64,000 nt of DNA from JBBIRG01 sp964410965 (lineage in GTDB: Bacteria; CLD3; SB21; JBBIRG01): NCBI GenBank assembly GCA_964410965.1, contig CAYPIY010000004.1, positions 62,001 to 126,000 on the forward strand, read 5' to 3'. Under the pieces are notes generated by a model that had not been told where the DNA came from, did no database searches, and saw only the letters and a program-made list of their open reading frames with translations. The position numbers and the translations under genes were made by a program. The first letter of the stretch is position 1; each line of letters starts with the position of its first letter. Positions 15,976 to 26,000 of this stretch are shown here, piece by piece.

Positions 15976-18312
15976 ATGAAAAGTTTTATTTATTTGTTGG
16001 TGATATACCCTACCGTTTTGTTTGCGCAGGGTTCTGCTTCTTCTGTTGTCAGCGGATTTGTGTATGACGCTTCCAACGGCGAGGCGATGATCGGCGCTAA
16101 CGTATTCATCAGGGAAAATTTCCGCGGAAGCACCACGAACCTGAACGGATATTTTGTGATCCCAAAAATGACACCGGGCACTTACACGCTGATCTGTCAG
16201 TATATCGGTTACAAAACGTACACGCAAAAAATAACGCTGAAAGAGAAAGATAAGAAATCCGTTACGATACGTCTTGAGAGTGAATCGCTGGAAGGCGAGG
16301 AAATCGTGATCACCGCCGATTCCATCTCCACCGCCGTCAAGCTGTTCGAGAAACCGCTCTCAAAAATCGAGCTCAGCGGAAAAGAAATCGGTAAGATTCC
16401 GTTTATTGCAGAATCCGATTTGCTTCGCTCCCTGCAGACACTACCGGGCGTTTTGCCGCTCTCCGATTTTTCTTCCGAGTTGTACGTCCGCGGAGGCACA
16501 CCGGACCAGAATCTTTACCTGATCGACGGAACTGACGTGTACAATCCCGACCACATGTTCGGCATTTTTTCAACGTTCAACACCGACGCTATCAAAAAAG
16601 TTGATTTATCCAAAGGGGGTTTTGGCGCGGAATACGGCGGACGATTATCATCGATCCTAAGCGTGACCAACTTAGACGGGAACCGCGAACGATTTGAAGG
16701 CACGGCTTCGGTAGGTTTGCTGGCCGCGCGTACAACACTTCAGGCACCGCTCGGAAAATTCGGGTCGTTATCCGGATCCATCCGGCGGACATATTTCGAT
16801 CAGACGATCGGCAAAGCGTACGACGAAATCCCGGATTATTATTTTTACGACGGCAACATCAAGGCATTTATCGAGATCAACGATCGTAACAACCTGACCA
16901 TCAGCGGTTACGGCGGACGCGACGTCCTGAATTTCATTTTCAACGAGGAATCGGCCGACAAATCCGGGTTCGATTATTCCTGGGGAAACCGCACAGGCAG
17001 TATCCGCTGGACGACCGTGTTCAATCCCCAACTGTTCGCGAATTTCTGGATCACCGGCAGCCGTTTTTCATCCGATTTCGGTTTTAACGAAGGCACGGAA
17101 TTCGAGGAACGGAATAAGATCACCGATATCACTTTGAAAGGTAACCTCGAATATTATCATTCCCGGCAATTTACGGTTCGGTTCGGATTCGAACAGAAAA
17201 ACCTTCGGGGTGAGTATATTCAGACTTTTCCCGGATTCCGAGTTGACGCCGGCGGAAAAAGAACCCATTACGCCGCCTGGGGACAGACGAACTGGCGCCC
17301 ATCTGAAAAATGGGATATCGAAACCGGTCTGCGGTATAATTATTTCGGTTCCGAACGTAATTTTCAGAATATAGACCCGCGCCTGACACTGAAATTCCGC
17401 ATGAATGAAACGACGAACCTCAAAGCTGCCGCGGGCATTTATCATCAGTATCTTCACCGCATTCCCCGCCCTTTTTTTGTCGGCATATGGACCAGCTCCG
17501 ACCGTTATCAGAATGCATCCCGTGCGGAACATTATATTCTGGGCTACCAGCAGGACGTCAACGATATGTTCCAGTTAGAACTGGAAACGTATTATAAACG
17601 CTATCACAATATTTACGCGCTGAACCAGCAACTCGTGGTGGACGTCCGCCCTAATTATTACGATCCCGACGGGACGCCTGTTTACACGGACACGAAAGGA
17701 AATTTTCATAAGGGCAACGGCGAATCCATGGGCGTCGAATTGATGATTAAAAAAGAAAAGGGCGCTGTTACCGGCTGGCTGGGATATTCATTAGCCAAAA
17801 CCGAATATCGGTTCCGGGCGATCAACGGGCATAAGCCATATACACCGCGCCACGACCGGACCAATGCTGTGAACGCCGTCATTAATATTGATATCCGGAA
17901 CGGAATCCGCTCACTGAAAAACCTTTCCCAGAAATCGCATAAGAGCAAATGGCTGCTGGGAATCAATTATATCTACACATCCGGACAGCCGATCACGCTT
18001 CCCGGATCGTTGTACTACATGACTCCGACGCCGGACGGTTACCCGGGCGCCGCGTTGTATCCCGGCGAAATCAATTCCTACCGGCTTCCGTACTACTCCC
18101 GCATGGACGTCAGCCTGACCTGGGAAAGAAGGTTCAAACACTGGACTTTCGCGCCTTATGTGCAGATTTTCAATATCGGTAACCGGGAAAATGTCTGGTT
18201 CATCCAGTATCAGGAGAAGGATGTGAATGATCCGAACCTGATAAAACAGAAAGCCAAAACCGTCAACATGTTCCCGCTTCTGCCAACTTTTGGAATCAAT
18301 GCGAAATTTTAA
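15976..18312 (+). CDS. TonB-dependent receptor
   Basis: A complete 778-residue outer-membrane receptor. It has a signal peptide (to about TVLFAQ), a carboxypeptidase-regulatory-like domain (about 25-110), a TonB plug (about 125-240; ESDLLRSLQTLPGVLPLSD, LYVRGGTPDQNLYLIDGTDV) and a long beta-barrel closing with FPLLPTFGINAKF. The start follows a strong AAAGGA site. It imports an unknown substrate using TonB energy. The next gene encodes a DUF4249 lipoprotein, a common partner of such receptors in Bacteroidota-type genomes. It is similar in layout to the receptor cut off at the left edge, but the two differ in plug details, so they are not recent duplicates. Confidence 0.93.
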   Translation: MKSFIYLLVIYPTVLFAQGSASSVVSGFVYDASNGEAMIGANVFIRENFRGSTTNLNGYFVIPKMTPGTYTLICQYIGYKTYTQKITLKEKDKKSVTIRLESESLEGEEIVITADSISTAVKLFEKPLSKIELSGKEIGKIPFIAESDLLRSLQTLPGVLPLSDFSSELYVRGGTPDQNLYLIDGTDVYNPDHMFGIFSTFNTDAIKKVDLSKGGFGAEYGGRLSSILSVTNLDGNRERFEGTASVGLLAARTTLQAPLGKFGSLSGSIRRTYFDQTIGKAYDEIPDYYFYDGNIKAFIEINDRNNLTISGYGGRDVLNFIFNEESADKSGFDYSWGNRTGSIRWTTVFNPQLFANFWITGSRFSSDFGFNEGTEFEERNKITDITLKGNLEYYHSRQFTVRFGFEQKNLRGEYIQTFPGFRVDAGGKRTHYAAWGQTNWRPSEKWDIETGLRYNYFGSERNFQNIDPRLTLKFRMNETTNLKAAAGIYHQYLHRIPRPFFVGIWTSSDRYQNASRAEHYILGYQQDVNDMFQLELETYYKRYHNIYALNQQLVVDVRPNYYDPDGTPVYTDTKGNFHKGNGESMGVELMIKKEKGAVTGWLGYSLAKTEYRFRAINGHKPYTPRHDRTNAVNAVINIDIRNGIRSLKNLSQKSHKSKWLLGINYIYTSGQPITLPGSLYYMTPTPDGYPGAALYPGEINSYRLPYYSRMDVSLTWERRFKHWTFAPYVQIFNIGNRENVWFIQYQEKDVNDPNLIKQKAKTVNMFPLLPTFGINAKF

Positions 18313-18317
18313 TTTTC

Positions 18318-18343
18318 GCCACGTAGGCACAAAGACACGAAGG
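18318..18343. repeat. Single arm of the dispersed GCCAC...AAGACAC repeat
   Basis: Just after the receptor gene the sequence GCCACGTAGGCACAAAGACACGAAGG resembles both arms of the repeat at 5106-5251 (a GCCAC start followed by A-rich ACAC units). No opposite arm is seen nearby, so it looks like a remnant or a solo copy. No function is claimed. Confidence 0.45.
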
Positions 18344-18379
18344 AATTTTAAATTAAAATAAATGTAACGGAAAAAAAAT

Positions 18380-19309
18380 ATGTTAAACTATATGTCAAAA
18401 AAATGTTTCATACTTCTGTCTGCTGTAACGATAATTTTCTCATGCGGTAAGGGTGTAGTGGATCTCGGAGAAAGCAATTACGATCCGAAAATTGTCGTAC
18501 AGGGATATATTTATCCCGGGCATCGTGTTGAAAAATTATACATCACGCGCAATGTTCCGTTATCGCAGAATATTAATATTACCCTTCCGTCGATTGTCAT
18601 TCCCGACGCCGACGTCCGTATACGAGACATGCAAACGGATTCGCTTTACTCATTAACTTACAATCCTGATGAGTATTGGTATGAATATATCGGTACGGAT
18701 TTGCAGATCGGATACGGTAAATCATACCGCATCGAAGTCTCCGCGATGATTGACAGTCACCAGCTCAGCGCCCGTTCGGTAACAACCGTTCCACAGCAAG
18801 GATTTTCGATACGGCATTCTGAATCGCGTTTGGATAGTATGTCGTACCGGATGAAAATCGACGAAGCTCTTCAGTTTTTCCGGATACGGTTCAACCGTTC
18901 GCCTAATACGGATTTTTACCTGTTCTCATTTACCGCATTAGACGGCGATTCGTCGACGTTTGTGTATTCACCGGAAAATCCTTTTGCCGACGCCGATACG
19001 CAGGACGTCGTGAAAGACCTCCCGTATTTTAAATATACAACTGATTTCGCGTTTAACACACCTCTGGATACCAATGCTTCCCGATATACGGACAAAGAAA
19101 TCCTGTGGTTCAGCTTATGGTTCTACGGAAATTACCGCGCGGTGCTATATGCCTGCGACCGGAATTACCGCGACTTTGTCCTGACCTATAACGACGTTCA
19201 GGAATGGGACGGCAATTTCCATGAGCCGCGTATGAAGATAGAAGGCGACGGTATCGGCGTTTTCGGTTCTATGATCACGGATACGGCGTATTTCAGGATA
19301 ACAAGATAG
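18380..19309 (+). CDS. DUF4249 lipoprotein, likely partner of the TonB receptor
   Basis: The 309-residue protein has a lipoprotein signal ending FSCGKG and continues with the DUF4249 beginning: NYDPKIVVQGYIYPGHRVEKLYITRNVPL, where the strand order of an Ig-like beta domain can be followed (PDADVRIRDMQTDSLYSL). DUF4249 proteins are typically encoded immediately downstream of a TonB-dependent receptor, as here (67 bp), and are thought to bind substrate or cap the receptor at the surface. A second Met four codons in could also serve as start. Function is inferred from family context only. Confidence 0.85.
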   Translation: MLNYMSKKCFILLSAVTIIFSCGKGVVDLGESNYDPKIVVQGYIYPGHRVEKLYITRNVPLSQNINITLPSIVIPDADVRIRDMQTDSLYSLTYNPDEYWYEYIGTDLQIGYGKSYRIEVSAMIDSHQLSARSVTTVPQQGFSIRHSESRLDSMSYRMKIDEALQFFRIRFNRSPNTDFYLFSFTALDGDSSTFVYSPENPFADADTQDVVKDLPYFKYTTDFAFNTPLDTNASRYTDKEILWFSLWFYGNYRAVLYACDRNYRDFVLTYNDVQEWDGNFHEPRMKIEGDGIGVFGSMITDTAYFRITR

Positions 19310-19360
19310 AGGCTTGAAATTTCGTTGTTCGATTTTGGATAACTTCGGAGTTCTTCTCAA

Positions 19361-19399
19361 AAAATAAAAAACGGATACTGTCATTCAGATTCCGTTTTC
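19361..19399. terminator. Hairpin with A/T flanks, likely bidirectional terminator
   Basis: AAAACGGA (19367-19374) pairs with TCCGTTTT (19391-19398). On the minus strand the stem is followed by a T-rich run, and on the plus strand by TTTTC. It could end the DUF4249 transcript rightward and the transcript of the broken tRNA copy leftward. Confidence 0.6.
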
Positions 19400-19406
19400 A
19401 CTAACG

Positions 19407-19490
19407 TGCGCCCGCCGGGGGTCTCCGCCAAGGCGGATCAGCCTGTGGCTGAGAACTCACAATCCCGATCGAAATCGGGACTCCGGAGGC
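19407..19490 (-). pseudogene. Broken tRNA-Arg(CCG) copy invaded by small palindromes
   Basis: Three blocks match the intact tRNA-Arg at 19652-19724 in the same order and orientation: 17 of 18 bases at 19406-19423, 9 of 10 at 19453-19462 and 10 of 10 at 19481-19490. They are separated by material absent from the real gene. At 19424-19452 two hairpins (TCCGCC-AA-GGCGGA and TCAGCC-TGT-GGCTGA) interrupt the T-loop; at 19463-19480 a hairpin TCCCGAT-CGAA-ATCGGGA replaces seven bases of the variable/anticodon-stem side. The 5' half, including the D-arm and 5' acceptor strand, is missing. It cannot fold as a tRNA. Its terminator-like hairpin at 19361-19399 is retained downstream, suggesting a former complete gene. 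Confidence 0.72.
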
Positions 19491-19539
19491 GATAAAAGCA
19501 TATAGAATGAATTCCGAACCACAGAATACATGAATTTCG

Positions 19540-19568
19540 AATATCGAAGGAACATTTACTTCGATATT
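19540..19568. repeat. 10-bp perfect inverted repeat in the tRNA intergenic region
   Basis: AATATCGAAG (19540-19549) and CTTCGATATT (19559-19568) are exact inverted copies. The half-site TCGATATT recurs at about 19590-19597. Together with the hairpins in the broken tRNA copy this makes the 19.3-19.65 kb region unusually rich in short palindromes. No role is assigned. Confidence 0.5.
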
Positions 19569-19615
19569 TGGCGTTTGATATTCTTTATTCGATATTCAGA
19601 TTTCTCCGGAGGTAT

Positions 19616-19640
19616 AAAAAAAACGACGCGCTAACGTCGC
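19616..19640 (-). terminator. Rho-independent terminator downstream of tRNA-Arg
   Basis: On the minus strand CGACG pairs with CGTCG around a 6-nt loop (19624-19639) and is followed by eight Ts (19616-19623). It lies just after the 3' end of the leftward tRNA gene. Confidence 0.75.
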
Positions 19641-19651
19641 TTCCCTATTCG

Positions 19652-19724
19652 TGCGCCCGGCGGGGGTCGAACCCACAACCTTTGGCTCCGGAGGCCAACA
19701 CTCTATCCATTGAGCTACGGGCGC
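19652..19724 (-). tRNA. tRNA-Arg (anticodon CCG)
   Basis: The 73-nt cloverleaf on the minus strand has a 7-bp acceptor stem GCGCCCG/CGGGCGC, a D-arm (GCTC...GAGT), an anticodon arm TTGGC-CTCCGGA-GCCAA with anticodon CCG, a T-arm GTGGG-TTCGACC-CCCGC and discriminator A. CCA is not encoded. It reads the CGG arginine codon. A terminator follows. A decayed copy of the same tRNA lies 160 bp downstream. Confidence 0.95.
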
Positions 19725-19846
19725 AAAACCGTAACATGCAGGATTATAAATCATTTACAGAAAAAATACAAGAAATATCACAATAAAATTGATATTGTTT
19801 TTAAATTCAAATGATTTTATCCTTACCCATTTGAAAAGGTAAACCT

Positions 19847-20425
19847 ATGCGCTGCAATTCTGTTTGTGTCTTCGCTTCTTCCAGTCAATTGATCGGGGAA
19901 GTGTATTTTGACAGCGCAATGCACCTGGGTAACGCTCTTGCAGAACGCCGGATCGAACTCATCTACGGCGGCGGTAAAAACGGACTGATGGGCGCGCTGG
20001 CAAAAGCTTTAAAATCGCACGGGGGAAAAGTGACCGGCGTCATCCCGGAAGCCATCCATCGTTACGGTGTCGCATATCCGGAAGCCGATGAAATGATTAT
20101 TACGCAAACCCTGCGTGACCGAAAATCCGTCATGGAGGAACGGGCCGACGCGTTCATCGCTTTACCGGGCGGATTTGGAACGCTGGAAGAACTGCTCGAA
20201 ATTATCACGTTAAAACAACTCGGCTTTCATCAGAAACCGGTCGTGATTCTGAACATTAATCGTTTTTACGAACCTCTTGAAGATCTATTCAGACACCTCT
20301 ATCAGCAGAATTTCGCTAACTCTGTTTTCCGGAATTTGTATTTTCTTGCGCTTACTGTCGATGATGCTTTTAGCTATCTTGACAGCTATCAGTACAAGGC
20401 ATTTCCATCCAAATTAAACGGTTGA
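19847..20425 (+). CDS. LOG family protein (cytokinin riboside 5'-monophosphate phosphoribohydrolase-like)
   Basis: The 192-residue protein has a Rossmann-like fold with the LOG signature: YGGGKNGLMGALA (about residues 43-55) and LPGGFGTLEELLEIITLKQL (PGGxGTxxE, about 106-125). LOG enzymes hydrolyse nucleoside 5'-monophosphates, releasing a base and ribose 5-phosphate; outside plants the physiological substrate is often uncertain. Length and motifs are complete. The stop is 4 bp before the MFS gene start, so the two are probably co-transcribed. Confidence 0.92.
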   Translation: MRCNSVCVFASSSQLIGEVYFDSAMHLGNALAERRIELIYGGGKNGLMGALAKALKSHGGKVTGVIPEAIHRYGVAYPEADEMIITQTLRDRKSVMEERADAFIALPGGFGTLEELLEIITLKQLGFHQKPVVILNINRFYEPLEDLFRHLYQQNFANSVFRNLYFLALTVDDAFSYLDSYQYKAFPSKLNG

Positions 20426-20429
20426 TGAA

Positions 20430-21626
20430 ATGAAAGTAATTACACGCACGGTTCTTTTATTGTCGGCAATAAGTTTTTTCACAGACATCGCCAGCGAAAT
20501 GCTGTATCCGGTGATTCCCATTTATCTTCAGTCGATTGGCTTTTCCGTTTTCCTGATCGGCATTCTGGAAGGAATCGCCGAAGCCGTTGCAGGATTAAGC
20601 AAGGGTTATTTCGGGCAAATGTCAGACCTCAGCGGGAAACGGGCGCCGTTTGTCCGGACCGGTTACGCGCTCAGCGCCGTTGCCAAGCCGCTGATGGTGA
20701 TGATGACCTACCCGCTATGGGTGTTTTTCGCGCGGACGCTTGACCGGTTCGGGAAGGGCATCCGCACATCGGCACGCGACGCCATGCTGTCGGATGAAAC
20801 CATGCCGGAACACAAGGGAAAAGTCTTCGGATTCCACCGCGGCGCGGATACGCTCGGGGCGGCCATCGGGCCGGCGCTGGCCCTGATTTTCCTATACTTT
20901 TATCCTGAACAATACGCGATTTTGTTTTTCCTCGCCGTCATCCCGGGAATCATCTCCGTCGGTATATCCTTTTTCCTCCGCGATAAGAATATTCCGGATC
21001 CGGTCAAAACCCGCCAAGGTTTCTTTGAATATCTTAAATACTGGAAAACCGCGCCAAAACCATACCGCCGGCTGGTAAGCGGATTATTGCTTTTCGCCCT
21101 GATGAACAGTTCCGACGCGTTTCTTCTCCTGATGATGAAACATCATGGATTTACAGATCTGCAGGTCATCGGGTTATATATTTTTTACAACCTGGTTTAC
21201 GCGGTTTTGTCCTATCCGCTTGGGGCTTTGGGCGACCGGATCGGATTGAAAACAATTTTACTTTCCGGAATGACCGTATTTATGATCGTTTACGCCGGAA
21301 TGGCTTATATCACTGGGATTGAATTATTATTCATTCTCTTTTTTCTGTACGGTGTTTATGCCGCCGGAACTGAAGGAATATCCAAAGCGATGATATCCAA
21401 TATCTGCGCGAACGACCAGACCGCAACAGCTATAGGATTTTACACCAGTCTGGGCAGTATCTTCACCATGCTCGCCAGCATGATTGGCGGATTCCTGTGG
21501 TTTACTTTTTCGCCCGAAGTCATGTTTTATGTTTCGGCGGCAGGCACGGGCATAGCGGCGCTGGGGATCGGAATTTTTTTTCACGGCCGGTTGCTGAAGA
21601 AAGAAACCGCTGCGTTGAAATCATGA
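20430..21626 (+). CDS. Major facilitator superfamily transporter
   Basis: A 398-residue inner-membrane protein with about twelve hydrophobic segments in two halves. The loop between helices 2 and 3 has the MFS-type sequence KGYFGQMSDLSGKRAPFVRTGY, and the second half repeats it as GALGDRIGLKTIL. FHRGADTLGAAIGPALA is the helix 5 region seen in many drug/metabolite exporters of this group. The cargo cannot be deduced. It begins 4 bp after the LOG gene. Confidence 0.88.
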   Translation: MKVITRTVLLLSAISFFTDIASEMLYPVIPIYLQSIGFSVFLIGILEGIAEAVAGLSKGYFGQMSDLSGKRAPFVRTGYALSAVAKPLMVMMTYPLWVFFARTLDRFGKGIRTSARDAMLSDETMPEHKGKVFGFHRGADTLGAAIGPALALIFLYFYPEQYAILFFLAVIPGIISVGISFFLRDKNIPDPVKTRQGFFEYLKYWKTAPKPYRRLVSGLLLFALMNSSDAFLLLMMKHHGFTDLQVIGLYIFYNLVYAVLSYPLGALGDRIGLKTILLSGMTVFMIVYAGMAYITGIELLFILFFLYGVYAAGTEGISKAMISNICANDQTATAIGFYTSLGSIFTMLASMIGGFLWFTFSPEVMFYVSAAGTGIAALGIGIFFHGRLLKKETAALKS

Positions 21627-21670
21627 TTTTGTTAACAACGGATAGAGTACATATTTGCAGGAACAGAAAG

Positions 21671-22066
21671 ATGAATACTGAATTGATTTTGTACGTTGCT
21701 GATCAGGAACGAAGTCGCGCGTTTTATGAATCCGTGCTGGAAGTGCCGCCGGTTCTGCATGTTCCGGGAATGACCGAATTTAAGTTAAGCGATTATTGCA
21801 AACTGGGACTGATGCCGGAAAAAGGGATCGCGAAAATCCTCGGAGAACAAACTCCGCATCCGTCAATAGGTAACGGAATACCGCGCTGTGAATTGTATTT
21901 GCTTGTTGACGATCCGGATATATCAATTACAAATGCAATAAAATCGGGCGCGCAACCGGTCAGTCCCGCGCTTCCCCGCGACTGGGGAGATATTGCCGGA
22001 TACTGCGCTGACCCTGACGGGCATATAATCGCATTCGCCAAAAAAATAAATACGGTTCACAGCTAA
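21671..22066 (+). CDS. VOC superfamily (glyoxalase/bleomycin-resistance fold) protein
   Basis: The ATG at 21671 follows an AGGAAC sequence and gives a 131-residue protein; a much longer open frame extends back into the MFS gene and is not a likely start. Fold markers are MNTELILYVADQERSRAFYESVLEVPP at the N-terminus, LYLLVDDPDISI in the middle and GDIAGYCADPDGHIIAFAKK at the end (the DPDG(H/N) strand with the metal/ligand face). VOC proteins may be dioxygenases, lyases, or binding proteins; this one has no diagnostic metal set that I can assign. Confidence 0.85.
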   Translation: MNTELILYVADQERSRAFYESVLEVPPVLHVPGMTEFKLSDYCKLGLMPEKGIAKILGEQTPHPSIGNGIPRCELYLLVDDPDISITNAIKSGAQPVSPALPRDWGDIAGYCADPDGHIIAFAKKINTVHS

Positions 22067-22098
22067 CAACGGTTTATTAATTGATCCTGCCATCTGAT

Positions 22099-22971
22099 AT
22101 GAAATTCACTTTCATTTTGTCCCTTTTTTTGAATCTTCTTGTACTTCGGATTCTTTTTATCGACCACCCGTTACAAGCACAGGATTCTGTATCTTCGAAA
22201 ACTATGTCCGTTGCCGTAGATTCCGCAGATACCAGTTATTATAGCATTCTCGGATATTCAACGAATCAATACCCGATAGAATGTTACCGGTTCGGCGGAG
22301 GTCACCGGCATATCGCTCTCATCGGCGGCATACACGGCAGTTATGAATGGAATACGATATTGCTTGCATATGCGATGATCGATCATTTTTCCGATAATCC
22401 GACATTTGTTCCGGATTCAGTCACTCTGCACATCATCCCCTGCGCAAATCCTGACGGACTGGCCGCTGTGCTTGGCCGATCAGGCAGGTTTACCGGGAAA
22501 GATATTCCGAAAAACACGGAAAAAGGAAGATTTAACGGTAACCGCGTTGATCTCAACCGAAACTGGAATTGCCGGTGGGACAGCGTTGCTTTTTGGAGAA
22601 AGAAAATAATCAGCGGCGGTTCCGCGCCATTTTCAGAAATCGAAACAACCATCCTTAAAACCTTTTTCATTCGAATTAACCCGCAATGCGTCGTTTTCTG
22701 GCACAGCCAATATCCGGGGGTATTTCCCGGCGGTTGCGACAGGATTGATTCGCTAACCATGAAACTGGCTCAATGTTATTCCAATGCCTCAGGATATCGG
22801 CTCTATATAAAATTTCCCGATTACCCGGTCACGGGATCTTCCGCGGACTGGCTCGCCGGACAGGGGATTCCGGCTATTGCGGTTGAACTGACAAATCATC
22901 ATCAAACTGAATTCAAACGTAATCTTAAAGGTGTTACCTCGTTGCTAAGATATTTATCTTCAAATCCCTGA
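22099..22971 (+). CDS. M14-family zinc carboxypeptidase-like protein, exported
   Basis: A 291-residue exported protein when started at the ATG at 22099 (a TTG at 22081 is possible; neither has a good ribosome binding site). A signal peptide ends near HPLQAQD. The zinc-site motif IGGIHGSYEWNT has His and Glu spaced as in the YE-type M14 peptidases, followed by RVDLNRNWNCRW (Asn-Arg substrate-binding pair), WHSQYPGVFPGG (third zinc His) and PAIAVELTNH (catalytic Glu). The likely role is trimming of peptides, possibly murein-derived, in the periplasm. It is convergent with the caspase gene. Confidence 0.83.
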   Translation: MKFTFILSLFLNLLVLRILFIDHPLQAQDSVSSKTMSVAVDSADTSYYSILGYSTNQYPIECYRFGGGHRHIALIGGIHGSYEWNTILLAYAMIDHFSDNPTFVPDSVTLHIIPCANPDGLAAVLGRSGRFTGKDIPKNTEKGRFNGNRVDLNRNWNCRWDSVAFWRKKIISGGSAPFSEIETTILKTFFIRINPQCVVFWHSQYPGVFPGGCDRIDSLTMKLAQCYSNASGYRLYIKFPDYPVTGSSADWLAGQGIPAIAVELTNHHQTEFKRNLKGVTSLLRYLSSNP

Positions 22972-23025
22972 AAGATGATACCGGCATTCATATCACAGAA
23001 TCGTAACCCGCATATTAAAATTTAT

Positions 23026-26000
23026 TCATTCAATAATCGCGACCGGAAAATTCACATATCCGTCGGGCGTACTGGTAATCGGGTGCTGGGCACCATTAGT
23101 GAGCAGGGGCACCGTCTCAGATACATAGGTATCGAGCTCTTTCATGGATATTTTATTGTCTTTAATGAGATTCGCCTTGCCTTTGAGTCCCTGAATGATC
23201 GCATAGGAAAAGGCGCCGTGTCCCCATTCTTTCGATTCCTGCGACAACTGATTCCCGCGGCTGGACGTGAATATCACGGCGTTGGCGTCCTGCAGTTCCT
23301 TGACAAACCGGTGCGTATCCACTGACCGTGTTTTTTTGCCGGAAACTCCCTCCGAATGACAAGCGTCCACGAATACTATCTTCTTTCCGGGAAAATCAAG
23401 TATTGACCGGATTTCACGCCAGGATATGGCCCGCGAACGCTTGATTGACCCGTCATCAAGTAACACTGCATCATTGGGAAGAAAATAAAATTCCCCGCCT
23501 TCATCATTCAAACCATGACCGGCGATAAACAATACGGCGACGTCGTTCGCTCCGGCCTTTTTTAGATAGTGAAGGTTATCGATGATGTTCTCATAAGTGG
23601 GCTTCACCTCGGCGATATCGCTGATCATCATGCTGTGAACATCCCTGAAAAGTTTTCCTTTTTGCGATGCAAACGTTTCAATGATTCCAGAAGCGTCCGC
23701 GACCGCATACGAAAGCGACGGAAGTTTCTTATCCTGGTACTGATTAATCCCGATCCCTAAGATCCACAGATTCGGCAGAATAGACTCTGATTTCAAGGAC
23801 ACTGATTTATCTTCCGCCCGTATCTTAATAGATTTCCGCCCTTCGGAGAAACCATTCGTTGCGACAACCTGGATCAGATTATCACCGGGATCCAGCGTTA
23901 CCGGAATTTTAAGATCGACTGATTTTTTCCCGTCATCAATATCGATCACTCCCTGCGAGACTTTCATTCCTCGCGTTTCAGCAGTCCCCGCCGTCCTGCC
24001 GTTGATATATACAGTCACTTTCTTAATTGCCTGATTCCGGTCTTCGATATAAACGGACAATTCACCCTTCAACGAACTGACTGTGGATCCTTCTTCAGGA
24101 TACTTCATCACGATAAATGGAGGTTCATATTTTATCAGATCATATCCTTTTGAAGGATCATCGTTAAGCGCCGGTCGTCCTGATTTAATGATGTTTTCGA
24201 TAATCGTTGGCCGGTAGAACACCGTACGGTATTGATCGATTCCATAAACCTGATTTCCGACACGGACGTTAAGATATTTGTCGCCATTGACGGAGGACAT
24301 GTATTCCCCTCCAGGCGTAATGATAATCCATTCACCGTCCCTGAAATGGATAAATTGAGCGAGTTCCTGAGCTGTGTGCAGGTCCCACAACCGCATCGTT
24401 CCGTCATAACTGCCGGAAAGAGCCATTGAATTATCGGCAGATATGGATAACCTTGTAATTGTGTTTTTATGGCCGAGAAGTGTTTTCGTGTTTTTTCCTG
24501 ACTGAAAATCCCAAAGCCGTATCGTAAGATCCCAACTGGCAGAAAGAATATACCGGCTGTCCCGGGAAACGGCGACCGAATACACGGGCTCTGAGTGACC
24601 CTCTAGCGTTCGTAACATTTCTCCTGTTTCAACATTCCATATACGGATGGTTTTATCAAGGCTGCCGGTTACAATAAATCGACTGTCCGAAGTGAACGTC
24701 ATTCCTATGATCAGGCTGGTATGTCCGTTGAACTGCCTGATCTGCTTGCCGCTCCTGACGTCCCATAACGCGAAAGATAATCCTTCATCGCTGATGACCG
24801 CCGCAAAATATTTTCCATCGGGTGAGAACGCGATTTCATCACAGTATGATTTTATAGCACCTTCGATGTTCGTGCAGGACTGGAAATTATCCACATTACA
24901 TATGTTCTTTTCAGTTGAATTGACGGCATAAGGCCCATAAGGAGACACCTTCAAACCCCAGGGTAAATCATCGGCAACATCAATGATATGGTCCGGATCA
25001 CGTTTATCAAATAATCGCCCGCCGGCAAAATGAAAGGTTTCATCGTATGAATCATATACAAACTGATCTGACAGGCGTCCCGTTAGCCGGTCATAACGGA
25101 AAGCGTTTCTTGATCTTCCGTAAAACACAATCATCCGGTCGGTTGAAAAGATCGTTTCCGTAGGAACATCTACGTTGCCGCCAAGCGCAGCAAGGACGTT
25201 AAGCCCATAATCGCGTACCGTAATGGAATTCGACTTACAAAAGGCAATTTTTCTGCCGTCCTCTGAAAATGATAAGGAGATAAAGCTATCAAACGATTCC
25301 TCTCCCCTGACTGCCGTGATGTCACGGTCAGTGATCAAATCCCAGATCCTGATTTCATCCTGGTCGCCTGCGCAGATCATATGTTTACCATCGGGTGCAA
25401 AAGCGGCATCATTGACCGCTGACCGGGCAAAAAATTCCTTTTCAGCTTTACCGGCCTGCATGTTCCATATCCGTACGGTGCTATCCAGGCTTGCGCTGAT
25501 GATTCGTTTTCCGTCGTCCGAGAAACGCACTGAGTTCACCCGATGGCGGTGTCCGTTGAATTGCCTGGTTATGTGTCCCTTTTTAATATCCCAGATACAT
25601 ATTGAATTATCCTTGCTTGGCTCATTTTCAAAATTCTCCCATCCTCCGCCACCGCCGGCAATGTACTTTCCGTCGGGAGAGAACCTTACAGAACGTATCA
25701 TATCCTGATAACCGGATAACGATCTTGTCATTGTCCCGGTCTGAATATGGTAGATCTCGATCCGGTTATCCTCCGTATCTTGCGCATAGATAGCGACCGC
25801 CGCAAACTGACCATCCGGAGAAACTGAAATATCATAAACGCATGATGAATTCGGTCTAAGATCAATGGTGCGCAACAGTATCCCGCTCTCGAAGTCCCAG
25901 ATATATAACCGGTTTTCCAATCCGCCGGAGATGATTGACTTTAATCCCGGTAAAATTGCAAAATGGATGCTTTCCGAGGTATGTCCCGACAAAGTTCTGA

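Noticed and set aside
19407..19652. Integrated element between attachment-site copies of tRNA-Arg
   Set aside because: Only about 160 bp lie between the copies, with no integrase or cargo; decay of a duplicated tRNA is simpler.
19568..19786. 72-codon open frame with ARRGSNPQPLAPEANTL
   Set aside because: It is the antisense read of the tRNA-Arg gene, a common false protein call.
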